64,000 nt of DNA from Hymenobacter radiodurans (GTDB lineage: Bacteria; Bacteroidota; Bacteroidia; Cytophagales; Hymenobacteraceae): positions 2,356,001-2,420,000 of the forward strand of contig NZ_CP037922.1 of the NCBI RefSeq assembly GCF_004355185.1, given 5' to 3'. Below are positions 35,187 to 44,601 of the stretch, in pieces. The notes under the pieces are model-generated. The model made no database searches. It was not told the origin of the DNA and saw nothing but the letters and a program-made list of their open reading frames with translations. Both the position numbers and the translations under genes were made by a program. How positions within the stretch are numbered: the stretch's first letter is position 1; the number at the start of each line of letters is the position of its first letter.

Positions 35187-36868
35187 CTACAGGGGACGTA
35201 GAATGGAAATAAACCAGTGTCCTTTCTTTCGCTCGCGCCCCAGGTAGTACCCGTCTACTACTTTAATTTGCAAGTGGCGGCGCCAGCGGGCCGGAATTTT
35301 GGTGTAGGGCAGCGAGTTGGAAAAGACGGCAATAGGCAGCTTTTGCAGCGGCAGCGAATCGGTGGCGGGGTTCCAGGTAGGTACGGCTTGGCCAGCGGCC
35401 CATACCTGCTTTACCTGCATTGTATCAAGGCTATACCAGGGCACCTGCTGGATAGCGGGCTGCCGCCGGGCCATGCTCAATTGGCGCAGGCCACGCTCCC
35501 CGTGCCTTTCCTCCCAAACAGGATACGCTGGCTGCAGAATACTCAGGATGGCGGCCATGAGCGTCAGCGATGCGGCCATGAGTAACTCCGGCCGAGTGTG
35601 CCAGGCCGCGCGCACAGCTACAATGCCTACGCTGCCCAGGACCAGCACAACCGCGTCAAACCGCAGCGTATTCGGCCCAAAGCCCGGCAGATTGATAACC
35701 AGCATTGCTCCCGGCACGGCCAGACAAACCACGGCCAGCAGGCCCGCCCAAAAGCGCAGCAGCAGATGGTCGGAGCGGGTGGCCTGCTGATGGCGGAAAA
35801 TCGTTTCCCAGTAGCGCAGGGCTCCGGCAGTCAGCAACGCCAACGGGGGCAGCAAGGGCAGCATATACCTCACTTTTTTTTCGGGCACCAGACTCAGTAG
35901 CACCAGAGCGGCTAGCAGCCAGCCCAGGACCAATACATAGGGCAAAAAGCCCCCAGACGCCGCTTCGCGTAGGGTACCACCAGGGCAGCTACTGTTGCCA
36001 CCACCCACACGCCGGTATATACAAAGAAAGGCGAGTAATACCACAGCGGCTGGACATGTCGCTCACCCCAGGCCGTCACCTCTGTTTGAGCTACCGCCAA
36101 GGCTGCCGGGCGCACATGATAGAGAATATACAGTGGCCAGCTGCCGCCCACCACGAGCGCCACCATCCCGGCCAGCAAGGTGCCGCGCCAATGCCCGCGC
36201 ACTCCCCCGCGCATTTCCGGATTTAGCCGAGATAGATAGCACGCCACAAATGGCAAGAGTGCTCCATACAAGGCCACGGGACCTTTGCTCAGCATTGAAA
36301 AACCCAGCAGCAGTCCGGCTCCACTGAAGGTACCATAGCCTTGGCCGGCGCTCCGCCAGCCCCGCACCAGCAGCCACAGCGCCCCCACGACGAACCCGTA
36401 CGCAAAAATATCCCACTGCCCTTCCCGGCCACTCACAATTACCAGCAGGCTACTGGCTAATACCAGCGCACTCAACCAGGCCGTGCGGCCGGGGTTATCG
36501 CTTTCAAAAGGCGCATCGCGCGTTAGCTCGCGGGCCAGGCCCCAGAACATCAGGACCAGTAGCGTAGCCATCACAGCGGCCGGAAGTCGGAGCAAAGCCA
36601 AATTGTTGGTGGGGGCTACGAGTTGCTGCGTGGCCGCAACGGCCCAGGTAGGCAGTGGGGGCTTGGCCAACCGCAACTCATGGTTCAGGGTAGGAATCAG
36701 CCAGGAGCCGCCGGCCACCATTTCGCGGGCAGCCACAAAATTGCGGGCTTCCATCAGACTAACCTCCGGGGCGCCTACGTGAACAAAAAAGCTAAATACG
36801 CAGACCAGCAGCACGGACGCCAATCGGCCGAGCGTGCTGCCTTTGGTTGGTAGCGTTGATTCAGGCAC
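35187..36868 (-). CDS. Family 39-type (ArnT-like) glycosyltransferase, one apparent frameshift
   Basis: The N-terminal part (MPESTLPTKGSTLGRLASVLL) has a membrane helix and the GT39-type first loop VHVGAPEVSLMEARNFVAAREMV with the acidic residue. The next frame begins within a short overlap. The frame shifts at the C5 tract 35950-35954 (minus strand CTGGGGGCTTTTTG); six would read RRLGGFLPYVLVLGWLLAALV. The repaired protein is about 560 residues with about eleven hydrophobic helices. LVPEKKVRYMLPLLPPLALL resembles the later ArnT segments. It likely moves a lipid-linked sugar at the outer face of the inner membrane. A terminator separates it from the LAB_N gene. Confidence 0.78.
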
Positions 36869-37012
36869 AGATGATCAGCTTAAGATACTGTGTGATTATA
36901 CTGAGAATAGCGCAGCCCTTAGCAACAACCACGAAGCTGCACATTTACTTCGTTTGGCTAGCTGGTAATTAACTATTCGGAAAGAAAAATGTCTAGTAAT
37001 TCTGATTATGGC

Positions 37013-37052
37013 TGACAAAAAAGCCCCCCAGGTATTTCTGGGGGCTTTTTTT
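37013..37052. terminator. Bidirectional intrinsic terminator
   Basis: AAAAAAGCCCCCCAGGTATTTCTGGGGGCTTTTTTTT is a near-perfect hairpin with A and T tails. It lies between the GT39 gene and the LAB_N gene and can end transcription of the latter. One arm holds a GCCCCCCA octamer. Confidence 0.9.
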
Positions 37053-37084
37053 TGCTGTATAAACGTGACCTGGGGCGCTCGGGC

Positions 37085-37744
37085 TCACTTCTCAATTTCC
37101 TCTACCCGCAGCCCCTTGATTTCCCGGCGCAGCAGCACCACGTTGCGGGCGTACACGATAATGCCTGGCACGTTGCCCAGAATCAGGACGTAATCAATGG
37201 GGCGGCGCAGCACGGCGTAAGCCAGAATAAGCGCCGAGCCAATGAGGCTGACGAGCCAGAAACCCAGCGGCAGCACCGATTCACCCTTGCGTTCGGAATA
37301 CAGCCACTGATACACGAAGCGCAGCAGAAAAATGGTTTGTCCCACCGCGCCCAGCGCCAACACGCCACCCGGAATGCGGTTAGCGAGCATGGTTTGCAGG
37401 CTAAAATAAGCAGTGCCGGACACAAACCAGGCAATAGCTGCTAAGGGAAACGCATATGCCCCCACCCGAAACGCGCCGTGGAGCTTACCCCACTCGCCCA
37501 GCAGCTGCAAGTTGCGGATATAGATGGCGTAGCTGATAAGCTGGGCTGCCAGAATAATCGGGTCGTGGCGGAGCATGCCGTAGAGAATCATCAGAAACGA
37601 CGACACCAGGCTGATTTGCCAGAATAGCACCGGCACCAGCACGCGTTTGGCCCGCTCGCTCTGAATCCATTGCAGAATAATACGGCTCGAAAACAGCAGT
37701 TGGGCAATTAGCCCCACCCCGTACGCGACGATTTCGGTCTTCAT
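37085..37744 (-). CDS. LAB_N-domain membrane protein (lipid A disaccharide synthase N-terminal-like), two copies
   Basis: A 219-residue membrane protein made of two copies of a domain with the pattern F..RI.lQWiqSE...vsvvP..FW..SL.gS. The first reads QLLFSSRIILQWIQSERAKRVLVPVLFWQISLVSS, the second FLLRFVYQWLYSERKGESVLPLGFWLVSLIGS. In some proteins this domain stands before LpxB; as a separate protein it is often beside family 2 glycosyltransferases and ArnT-like enzymes. It is encoded 9 bases after the GT2 gene and probably translated in the same unit. Its role in lipid modification is inferred from context. Confidence 0.85.
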   Translation of the reverse strand: MKTEIVAYGVGLIAQLLFSSRIILQWIQSERAKRVLVPVLFWQISLVSSFLMILYGMLRHDPIILAAQLISYAIYIRNLQLLGEWGKLHGAFRVGAYAFPLAAIAWFVSGTAYFSLQTMLANRIPGGVLALGAVGQTIFLLRFVYQWLYSERKGESVLPLGFWLVSLIGSALILAYAVLRRPIDYVLILGNVPGIIVYARNVVLLRREIKGLRVEEIEK

Positions 37745-37753
37745 GCCTTGGGG

Positions 37754-38533
37754 CTAGCCTTCGAGGGTGCGCCCGGCTGGGGCCTGCTGCTGGCGCTGCT
37801 CCTCCCCAATGGCGTAGTTCAGCCAGCGGCTCCTGATCCAGCGGAAGCCGAAGGTATCGACTAGGGGCTTCCAGGCGCGGTTCCAGAGGTTGTATTTGGC
37901 CGTGCCGGCGAAGCGCGGGAAGTGGCGCACGGGCAGCTGCTTTACTTTGCCACCCTGCAATTGCACCAGCGCCCCCAGAAAGCGGTGCATACCGTGGAAG
38001 AGCGGCACGCGGCGGGCGTACTCGATTTTGATGATTTTGAGTGGGCAGCCCGTATCCTGAATGCCGTCGTTGATGAGGGTGCGCCGCACGGTATTGGCTA
38101 CCTTAGAGGACAGTTTTTTGACCAACGTGTCCTGGCGCTTGGCCCGGATGCCATTTACCATGTCGTACTCGGGCAGGAACTCGAAGAACGTCAGAAAGTC
38201 GAGCGGCGTGGTTTGGATGTCGCTGTCGATGTAGCCGATGAGCGTCGTGCGGCAGTGGTCGATGCCGGCTTTGATGGCCGTGCTCAGCCCGCGATTTTGG
38301 GCCAGACTAATGAATTCGTACGGAGTGCCCGCGCGGCAGATGTTGCGCAGCAGGGCCAGGGAACCATCCGTGGAGCCGTCGTTGACAAATAAGACGGTGG
38401 TCGCGACAGGCGTTTGGGCCAGAAATTTATCCATCTCCACCACAAATTGCGGCAGGCTTTCTTCCTCGTTATACACGGGAACAAGCACCGTAAGCGACTG
38501 GGTGGCGAGGTAAGCGGAGGGGGCAGCAGACAT
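37754..38533 (-). CDS. Family 2 glycosyltransferase, dolichol-phosphate-mannose-synthase-like
   Basis: A 259-residue protein. LTVLVPVYNEEESLPQFVVEMDKFL begins a GT-A domain, followed by FVNDGSTDGSLALLR, GYIDSDIQTTPLDFL (DXD) and the KLSSKVANTVRRTLINDGIQDTGCPLK segment of the DPM/ArnC type. No C-terminal membrane domain is seen. With the LAB_N and GT39 genes downstream it may form a pathway that links a sugar to a lipid carrier and moves it to an envelope acceptor. The sugar is unknown. Confidence 0.85.
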   Translation of the reverse strand: MSAAPSAYLATQSLTVLVPVYNEEESLPQFVVEMDKFLAQTPVATTVLFVNDGSTDGSLALLRNICRAGTPYEFISLAQNRGLSTAIKAGIDHCRTTLIGYIDSDIQTTPLDFLTFFEFLPEYDMVNGIRAKRQDTLVKKLSSKVANTVRRTLINDGIQDTGCPLKIIKIEYARRVPLFHGMHRFLGALVQLQGGKVKQLPVRHFPRFAGTAKYNLWNRAWKPLVDTFGFRWIRSRWLNYAIGEEQRQQQAPAGRTLEG

Positions 38534-38639
38534 AGAAAGGCAGATAAGCGGGGCGCAAGGTAAAAAGGATTTAGCGCCAGCGGCTTGTCAGTAAGGATAA
38601 GGAGCGTGAAAAAGCCCCCAGAGTGCTTTTTAATAGAGA

Positions 38640-38738
38640 CCGTCATGCCGAGCGGAGCGAAGCATCTCGCTCGGGGTCGTTGCAGTAGTAACTCAACGTT
38701 CAACACGCGAGATGCTTCGCTGCGCTCCGCATGACCGC
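38640..38738. repeat. REP/MITE-like palindromic element, copy 1
   Basis: CGTCATGCCGAGCGGAGCGAAGCATCTCGC and its partner GCGAGATGCTTCGCTGCGCTCCGCATGACCG form a long imperfect inverted repeat of about 98 bases. Related copies are at 55113 and 56310, and a half copy at 63269. Confidence 0.85.
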
Positions 38739-38776
38739 CTTATAATGGAGACGGACTTATCATTAAATGTAAAGCC

Positions 38777-39420
38777 TTACTCCCGCCGTACTCCCGCCGA
38801 GATCGTGCTGTGCCGCTCGCGTAGTACAGCTACTACATCGTCCAGCGTGAGGCCCGAAGCGGCCAGCAGCACCAGCAGATGGTAGAGCAAGTCGGCGGCT
38901 TCGCCTTTCAAGCCTTCAAAATTGCCCCCCACGGCGTCAATTACCGTTTCTACGGCTTCCTCGCCTACTTTCTGGGCGATTTTGGGCATGCCTTTGCGAA
39001 ACAGCGAGGCTGTGTACGACTTAGGGTCTTCCTCGGGAAGTCGCGGCGGCGCTGCACCAGGCGCTCCAGCTCGGCCAGGAACCCGACCGGGGCGGCGGGA
39101 AGGGCCGTTTGGTCGGGTTGCTCGAAGCAGCTGGTGGTGCCGCGGTGGCAAGTGGGCCCGTCGGGGCGGGCGCGGATGAGGACCGCGTCGCCGTCGCAGT
39201 CGGGGTGCAGACTTACTACGGTGAGGAAGTTGCCGGAGGTTTCGCCCTTGGTCCAGAGGCGGTTTTTGGAGCGCGAGAAAAAGGTCACGCGGCCCTCCTG
39301 TTGGGTTTTGGCTAGCGCCTCCTGGTTCACGTAGCCCAGCATCAGCACCTGGCCCGTCTGGTCGTCCTGCACCACGGCGGGAATTAACCCATCGGGCATT
39401 TTAGCGAAATCGAATGTCAT
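38777..39420 (-). CDS. hisIE: Bifunctional phosphoribosyl-AMP cyclohydrolase / phosphoribosyl-ATP pyrophosphatase, one apparent frameshift
   Basis: The start at 39420 is MTFDFAKMPDGL. The cyclohydrolase part has QVLMLGYVNQEAL, SRSKNRLWTKGETSGNFL, and the metal-binding Cys set in HPDCDGDA and CHRGTTSCF. The pyrophosphatase part has EEDPKSYTASLFRKG, KVGEEAVETVIDA and EAADLLYHLLVLL. The parts are in different frames. One added C (GGG at 39035-39037 on the plus strand) gives RRRDFPEEDPKSY without a break and a protein of 214 residues. HisIE catalyses steps two and three of histidine synthesis. It is the last gene of the operon. Confidence 0.9.
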
Positions 39421-39427
39421 ATCTGAT

Positions 39428-40186
39428 TTATAGTCGCACCGGAATCCCATCCTGGCGCAAGTGTTCTTTCAATTCGCGAATGCCGATTTCGCCGAAGTGA
39501 AAAATGCTGGCCGCCAGGCCCGCGTCGGCATGGGCAGTTTGAAATACTTCCGTGAAGTGCTGCTTGCTGCCCGCGCCGCCCGAAGCCACCACCGGCACGG
39601 ATACGGCCCGGCTCACGGCGCCAGTAATGTCCAGCGCGAAGCCATCCTTGGTGCCGTCGTTACTCATGCTGGTGAGCAGAATTTCGCCCGCGCCTCGCTC
39701 AGCGGCTTCCCGGCACCACTGCACGGCGTCGCGGCCAGTGTTGTGGGTGCCGGCGCGGGTGTAGATCTGCCAGCCTTCGGGCTCGTGAAAGCGGGCGTCG
39801 GCGGCTACCACAATGCACTGGGAACCAAAGCGGCGGGCTAGCTCGTCGATCAATTCAGGGCGGTGCAAGGCGGCGGAGTTGATGCTGACTTTATCGGCCC
39901 CGTTCATGAGTAAAGCTTCTACGTCGGCCACGGTGCCGATACCGCCGCCTACGGTAAAGGGAATATCCAGCTCGCGGGCCACGTCGCGCACCAGTGCTAC
40001 CAGCGTGGCGCGCTTCTGGTTGGTGGCCGTGATGTCGAGGAAAACCAGTTCATCGGCGCCCTCGCGGGCGTAGCGGGAAGCCAGGGCCACCGGGTCGCCG
40101 GCGTCGCGCAGGCCCTCGAAGCGCACGCCCTTCACGGTGCGGCCGTCTTTCACGTCGAGGCAGGGAATAATTCGTTTGGTAAGCAT
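39428..40186 (-). CDS. hisF: Imidazole glycerol phosphate synthase cyclase subunit
   Basis: A 252-residue protein starting [20 protein letters not shown] at 40186; a longer reading from 40240 is not conserved. [62 protein letters not shown] and [13 protein letters not shown] are the HisF landmarks, with the two catalytic Asp residues (CLDV and SNDG). It uses ammonia from HisH and PRFAR to make IGP and AICAR. Its stop lies 8 bases before hisIE. Confidence 0.94.
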   Translation of the reverse strand: MLTKRIIPCLDVKDGRTVKGVRFEGLRDAGDPVALASRYAREGADELVFLDITATNQKRATLVALVRDVARELDIPFTVGGGIGTVADVEALLMNGADKVSINSAALHRPELIDELARRFGSQCIVVAADARFHEPEGWQIYTRAGTHNTGRDAVQWCREAAERGAGEILLTSMSNDGTKDGFALDITGAVSRAVSVPVVASGGAGSKQHFTEVFQTAHADAGLAASIFHFGEIGIRELKEHLRQDGIPVRL

Positions 40187-40203
40187 CGGGGGGCTTTTTT
40201 GAT

Positions 40204-40653
40204 CTAATTGTTTTCTAACTGGAAATTCACAGGTGGCCACACAAACTCAACATCTTCTCTCGGATTCCAACTACTGAGTCCACCTCCTAACCGATTCAGT
40301 TCAGCTGGCATCATTATAATGCAGAAGCTACAATCACAGTTGTAAGGCTCTTTGAAAGTATTTTTCACCCGCACGCGGAGGGCTGATGAACCATTTGCTT
40401 CGTAACAAAATGCCTCTAGCAATAAATAATAAGCCCACTGCTTGCTATCCTCTCCCATCTGATAAGTAACGGTACTATCTATCAACTGCGGAAAACTCCT
40501 CAATTGCTCTCCAAATTCTATAAACTCATTATCGTAGCCATAGAAATCAAGGGTTGCAGCAGCCTCTCCGTTTGATAGAGAAATTTGAAAATGTAACAGC
40601 CCATCTCCATCATCTAAGCTGAGCCTTTTAATTTCAAATTTGAAGTCATCCAC
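40204..40653 (-). CDS. Hypothetical protein inserted between hisA and hisF
   Basis: A 149-residue protein with no recognised enzyme motif. [19 protein letters not shown] and the mixed strand pattern look somewhat like small immunity or WapI-type proteins of polymorphic toxin systems; this is weak. Its AT content is higher than the his genes around it. The interval between hisA and this gene holds a 23-base tandem duplication that copies the end of hisA, and a hisF start follows. No his-pathway role is expected. Confidence 0.6.
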   Translation of the reverse strand: MDDFKFEIKRLSLDDGDGLLHFQISLSNGEAAATLDFYGYDNEFIEFGEQLRSFPQLIDSTVTYQMGEDSKQWAYYLLLEAFCYEANGSSALRVRVKNTFKEPYNCDCSFCIIMMPAELNRLGGGLSSWNPREDVEFVWPPVNFQLENN

Positions 40654-40689
40654 TTCCTAACGGTATTTTTTACTTTTTCATCAATACAG

Positions 40690-40735
40690 TATTATAATTA
40701 CAGCAAAGCCTGTATTATAATTACAGCAAAGCCTG
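40690..40735. repeat. 23-bp tandem duplication including the hisA 3' end
   Basis: TATTATAATTACAGCAAAGC plus CTG occurs twice in direct succession, at 40690-40712 and 40713-40735. The second copy holds the last codons and stop of hisA, and the first is a non-coding duplicate. Confidence 0.9.
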
Positions 40736-41438
40736 TAGCTGCTCTAGCGTGATGGTGCCTTCGTACAACGCTTTGCCGATTATGGCGCCGTGCATCCCAC
40801 TACTGGCCAGTACCTCTACGTCCTGCATGGTGGTTACGCCGCCGCTGGCCACGAGCTGGGCCTGCGGATATTGCTGACGTAGCTCCTGATACATAGGCAG
40901 CGAGGGGCCTTGCAGCTTACCATCCTTGCTCACATCGGTGCAGATAAAGGTGGTGGCGCCGGCCTCCAGGTATTCCCCGATAAACGCGCTTAGCGTCCAC
41001 TCCGACTGGTCGGCCCAAGCGTTGATGGCAATGTGATTATGGCGAAAATCAGCCCCCACAATAATTTTATCGGCTCCGAACGTGGTCAGCCAGCGCTGCA
41101 CCACGCCGGGCTCGCGGACGGCAATGCTGCCGGCCGTAATCTGCGCCGCGCCCGCATCGAAGGCCTGCCGGACTGATTGTTCGCTTTGCAGCCCACCACC
41201 GAAGTCGATGTGCAGCTGGGTGTGGCGCGCAATTTTCTCCAGCACCGGCAGATTAACCGGATGCCGCGCCCGCGCCCCATCCAGATCCACCAGGTGCAGC
41301 CGACGCACGCCCTGTTGCTCGAAGCGCTGCGCCACGGCCAGCGGATCGGCGTCGTAGGTGGTTTGCTGCGCGAAGTCGCCTTCGGTAAGGCGGACGCACT
41401 GCCCATTAATGAGGTCGATGGCGGGGATAATATGCATA
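40721..41438 (-). CDS. hisA: ProFAR isomerase (phosphoribosylformimino-5-aminoimidazole carboxamide ribotide isomerase)
   Basis: A 238-residue protein starting MHIIPAIDLINGQCVRLTEGDF at 41438; an upstream TTG reading is not supported. LHLVDLDGAR, IDFGGGLQSEQ, IIVGADFRHN, FICTDVSKDGKLQG and LVASGGVTTMQD are HisA landmarks, including the catalytic Asp of AIDL and DVSKDG. It catalyses the Amadori-type isomerisation in step four of histidine synthesis. The HisA stop lies within a tandem duplication. Confidence 0.93.
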
Positions 41439-41542
41439 AGCGATGGGGTATAAGTAAGCGTCGGGTTCGTGTGTCTGCGTCGTTGTGGTCGCACAACTGC
41501 GGCTTGCTGGGCCAGCAAATCGAACGGAGACTCACTTGAAGG

Positions 41543-42130
41543 TTAGAGTTGCAGGAAGTTTTCCAGAATACGGGTGCCAACCGGACCGCTTTTTTCGGTG
41601 TGAAACTGGACCGCGTAAAAGTTCTTGTGCTGCACGGCCGCACTAAAAGGCGTGGGATACTCCGCCTCGGCTATGGTATAGTCACCCACTGGCGCGTAGT
41701 AGCTATGCACGAAGTATACGTAGTCCTCCGCGCCCAGGCCGGCAAAGAGCGGTGACTGGAGTCGCTGCAACGTGTTCCAGCCCATGTGCGGGACTTTATA
41801 CTCGGGCAGCGTGGGAAAGCGCTTGACCTCGAAGGGTAATATACCAAGTAAGGTCGCGTCGTTCTCCTCACTGTGTGTACCAAGCAGTTGCATACCCAGA
41901 CATACCCCCAAAAATGGTTGGGTCAGACTAGGTAGTAATTTATCCAGTCCTTGTACCCGAAGCTCACGCATGGCAGAGGCGGCTTCACCCTCGCCTGGGA
42001 AAATAATCTTATCGGCCCGCTGTATGACTTCGGGGTCAGCCGTAAGGGTTGGGTGGCATCCTAAGCGCTCTAACGCGAACAACACCGACTGCACATTACC
42101 ACCTTTATAATCAATGACTGCTATTTCCAT
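41543..42130 (-). CDS. hisH: Imidazole glycerol phosphate synthase glutaminase subunit
   Basis: A 195-residue class I glutaminase. IAVIDYKGGNVQSVLFALERLG starts the protein, FPGEGEAASAMREL and the nucleophile elbow FLGVCLGMQLLG follow, and YFVHSYYAP and VQFHTEKSGPVG contain the catalytic His and Glu. It supplies ammonia to HisF. The space to hisA is 104 bases. Confidence 0.93.
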   Translation of the reverse strand: MEIAVIDYKGGNVQSVLFALERLGCHPTLTADPEVIQRADKIIFPGEGEAASAMRELRVQGLDKLLPSLTQPFLGVCLGMQLLGTHSEENDATLLGILPFEVKRFPTLPEYKVPHMGWNTLQRLQSPLFAGLGAEDYVYFVHSYYAPVGDYTIAEAEYPTPFSAAVQHKNFYAVQFHTEKSGPVGTRILENFLQL

Positions 42131-42147
42131 TTGAGTATTTTCAAACG

Positions 42148-42296
42148 ATACCCATTTGTTTACACATTTGGTTTATCGCCTATTGCGCTGTGACACAGAC
42201 TTTAATTCCTCGCTTATTTTCATTGGCAGAGCCCTTCGCTGAGCTAATCACCCAACCAGCTACCATTTACCCATTTGTTTTAACAAATGGGTAATC
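42148..42296. repeat. Palindromic ACCCATTTGTT repeats between hisB and hisH
   Basis: TACCCATTTGTTTTAACAAATGGGTA at 42269-42294 is a palindrome with 11- to 12-base arms. A partial copy, ACCCATTTGTTTACACATTTGG, lies at 42151. The palindrome lies just downstream of the hisB stop at 42297. It may act as a processing or stabilising structure within the operon. Confidence 0.6.
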
Positions 42297-43397
42297 CTAC
42301 AGAACCCCCTTAGTACTCGGGATTTCCATTTTGGAGGCATCACGAACCAGAGCCATCTTCATCGCTTTAGCAACAGCCTTAAATATGGATTCGATTTTAT
42401 GGTGTTCATTATCGCCGGCACACTGAATATTGAGGTTGCAGCGGGCTCCATCGGAGAAGCTTTTGAAGAAGTGAAAGAACATTTCGGTGGGCATATCCCC
42501 TACCCTCTCACGTTTAAACTCAGCATCCCAGACTAGCCATGGACGGCCCGAAAAGTCTATAGCGGCTTGTGCTAACGAGTCGTCCATGGGTAGTAAAAAA
42601 CCGTAACGGGCGAGGCCGCGCTTGTCGCCGAGTGCTTGGGCAAAGGCTTCACCGAGAGCCAACGCCGTGTCTTCAATAGTGTGGTGCTCGTCGATGTGCA
42701 AGTCGCCTTGTACTTCGATTTTCATATCGACACCTGAGTGTTTGCTAAGCTGATCGAGCATGTGGTCAAAAAATCCGAGGCCGGTGTGCATACTGGGTCG
42801 CCCCTGCCCATCGAGGTTTAGCTCAACGCGAATTTTGGTTTCGTTCGTGTCGCGCTGCACGAGGGCCGTGCGAGCCGGCAGTCGGAGGAAGCGATAGATT
42901 TCATCCCAGCTCAGTGTGGTGAGAGCGGCGCGCTCGTCGGCTTGCTCGCGAAGCAGGATTGATTGGCACCCCAGATTTTGGGCCAGTTCGACATCCGTGA
43001 GCCGGTCGCCGATGACAAAAGAATTTTGGAGGTCGTAACCGCTGCTGTCACCTAGATACTGAGCGAGCATACCGATACCAGGTTTGCGGGTGGGCAGTTT
43101 TTCGTGGGGAAAGCTGCGGTCGATGTGTTCGCGGGCAAACTCCACTCCTTCTCCCCGCAAAATATCGAGCATGAGATTATGGGCGGGCCAAAATGTCTCC
43201 TCGGGAAAACTGGCGGTGCCGAGGCCATCCTGGTTGCTGACCAGCACCAGCTCGTAGTTCAGTTCGCGGGCAATGCGAGCGAGATTGGTGATAGAGCCGG
43301 GCAGAAACTGAAACTTCTCCAAGGAGTCAATCTGAAAATCCGTGGGCGGCTCGATAAGGATGGTACCGTCGCGGTCAATGAAGAGTACTTTTTTCAT
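42297..43397 (-). CDS. hisB: Bifunctional histidinol-phosphatase / imidazoleglycerol-phosphate dehydratase
   Basis: A 366-residue protein. The N-terminal HAD phosphatase starts [17 protein letters not shown], with the catalytic DRDGT, and [16 protein letters not shown] near residue 130. The dehydratase half has [40 protein letters not shown] and [20 protein letters not shown]. The metal-binding His residues of the dehydratase are present. It catalyses steps seven and nine. This fusion is typical of Bacteroidota and enterobacteria. It lies between hisC and hisH. Confidence 0.94.
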   Translation of the reverse strand: MKKVLFIDRDGTILIEPPTDFQIDSLEKFQFLPGSITNLARIARELNYELVLVSNQDGLGTASFPEETFWPAHNLMLDILRGEGVEFAREHIDRSFPHEKLPTRKPGIGMLAQYLGDSSGYDLQNSFVIGDRLTDVELAQNLGCQSILLREQADERAALTTLSWDEIYRFLRLPARTALVQRDTNETKIRVELNLDGQGRPSMHTGLGFFDHMLDQLSKHSGVDMKIEVQGDLHIDEHHTIEDTALALGEAFAQALGDKRGLARYGFLLPMDDSLAQAAIDFSGRPWLVWDAEFKRERVGDMPTEMFFHFFKSFSDGARCNLNIQCAGDNEHHKIESIFKAVAKAMKMALVRDASKMEIPSTKGVL

Positions 43398-43493
43398 GAG
43401 AGGAGAAATAACATCAAGTGTTGACGGCTTCTGCCGCGCGCAAGTTGATGCATCGTTGCTGGGAGTAAAAAAGCCCCCTAATGGATTTTTACT

Positions 43494-44545
43494 TTAGTAC
43501 GTGAACTCTCGCAGCGCCGCGAGTAGCTGCTCGTTTTCGGCGGGCGTACCGACGGTGAGGCGGAGCGTGCCGGCGCAACCGGGCTGCGTGGTACGGTTGC
43601 GCACGACAATACCGCGTGCCAATAAGTAGTCGTACACGGCGGTAGCATCGGGCCGGAAGCGAACCAGCAGGAAATTAGCATCGGAAGGGAATACCTCGTC
43701 TACAATTTCTACCGCTGGCAGGCGCTCGGCCAGCCACTGACGGCCCACCAGCAAGTCGTTGCGCAAATTGTCAAAATGCCCCCCAGCCGCCAACGCCGCC
43801 AGCGCATGTTGCTGCGTGGCTTCCGACACATTATAAGGAGGCTTGATTTTATTGAGGTAACCAATAATTTCCGGCGAGGCGAAGGCCATGCCCAGGCGCA
43901 GCCCGGCCAGGCCCCAGGCTTTGGAGAAGGTCTGCAGAATTACCAGATTCGGAAACTCGGCCAGGCGCGTGGTCCAGCTGGGCGCGGAGGCGAAGTCAGC
44001 GTAGGCTTCATCCACCACGACTAAGCCGCGAAAGCCGCGTAAGATTTCCTCGATGGCAGCAGCGTGCAGCAGATTACCGGTCGGGTTATTGGGCGAACAA
44101 ACAAAAACTAGTTTGGCGTCGGAGGCAATGATGCCGGCCACGATTTCATTGGAAAGCTGAAAGTCGGCGGTCAGCGGCAGACGCTGAATGGCCACATCAT
44201 TCAGGTTGGCGGCCACCTCGTACATGCCGTAAGTGGGGGGCAAAATCAGGATGCTATCCTTACCCGGAACGCAGGTGAGGCGCACGAGCAGATCGATGGC
44301 TTCATCGGAGCCGTTCCCGAGGAAAATTTGCCCCCGGATACGTGTTTCATTTTTGCCAACTCCGCTTTCACGGCGCGCTGCTGCGGATCGGGGTAGCGGT
44401 TGAAGGTGGCAGGGCCGGCGCTGCCGAGGCTGTTTTCGTTGGCGTCGAGCATGACCTGTGCGTCGCCCTGAAACTCATCACGCGCCGAAGAGTAAGGTTT
44501 CATTGCCCGAATATTGGGGCGAACAAGGCTTTCTAAATCGAACAT
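43494..44545 (-). CDS. hisC: Histidinol-phosphate aminotransferase, one apparent frameshift
   Basis: The N-terminal frame starts [25 protein letters not shown] and has LDANENSLG and [11 protein letters not shown]. The next frame continues with [17 protein letters not shown] and [13 protein letters not shown]5 tract at 44331-44335 (TTTGCCCCCGG) breaks the frame; six would give [16 protein letters not shown]. The repaired protein is 350 residues. [20 protein letters not shown] and [16 protein letters not shown], with the PLP lysine, are present. It catalyses step eight. A short inverted repeat (44562-44594) separates it from hisD. Confidence 0.9.
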
Positions 44546-44561
44546 GTTCCTGTTTTGATTA

Positions 44562-44594
44562 CAAGTTCTATGAAGTTGACTTTCATATAACTTG
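44562..44594. repeat. Inverted repeat between hisD and hisC
   Basis: AAGTTCTATGAA and TTCATATAACTT pair with one mismatch over 12 bases and an 8- to 9-base loop. It may form an RNA hairpin in the operon transcript. Confidence 0.5.
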
Positions 44595-44601
44595 GTGATT
44601 T

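Noticed and set aside
40187..40200. CGGGGGGCTTTTTT before hisF as an intrinsic terminator
   Set aside because: There is a T run but no partner arm to form a stem, and it lies at the hisF start.
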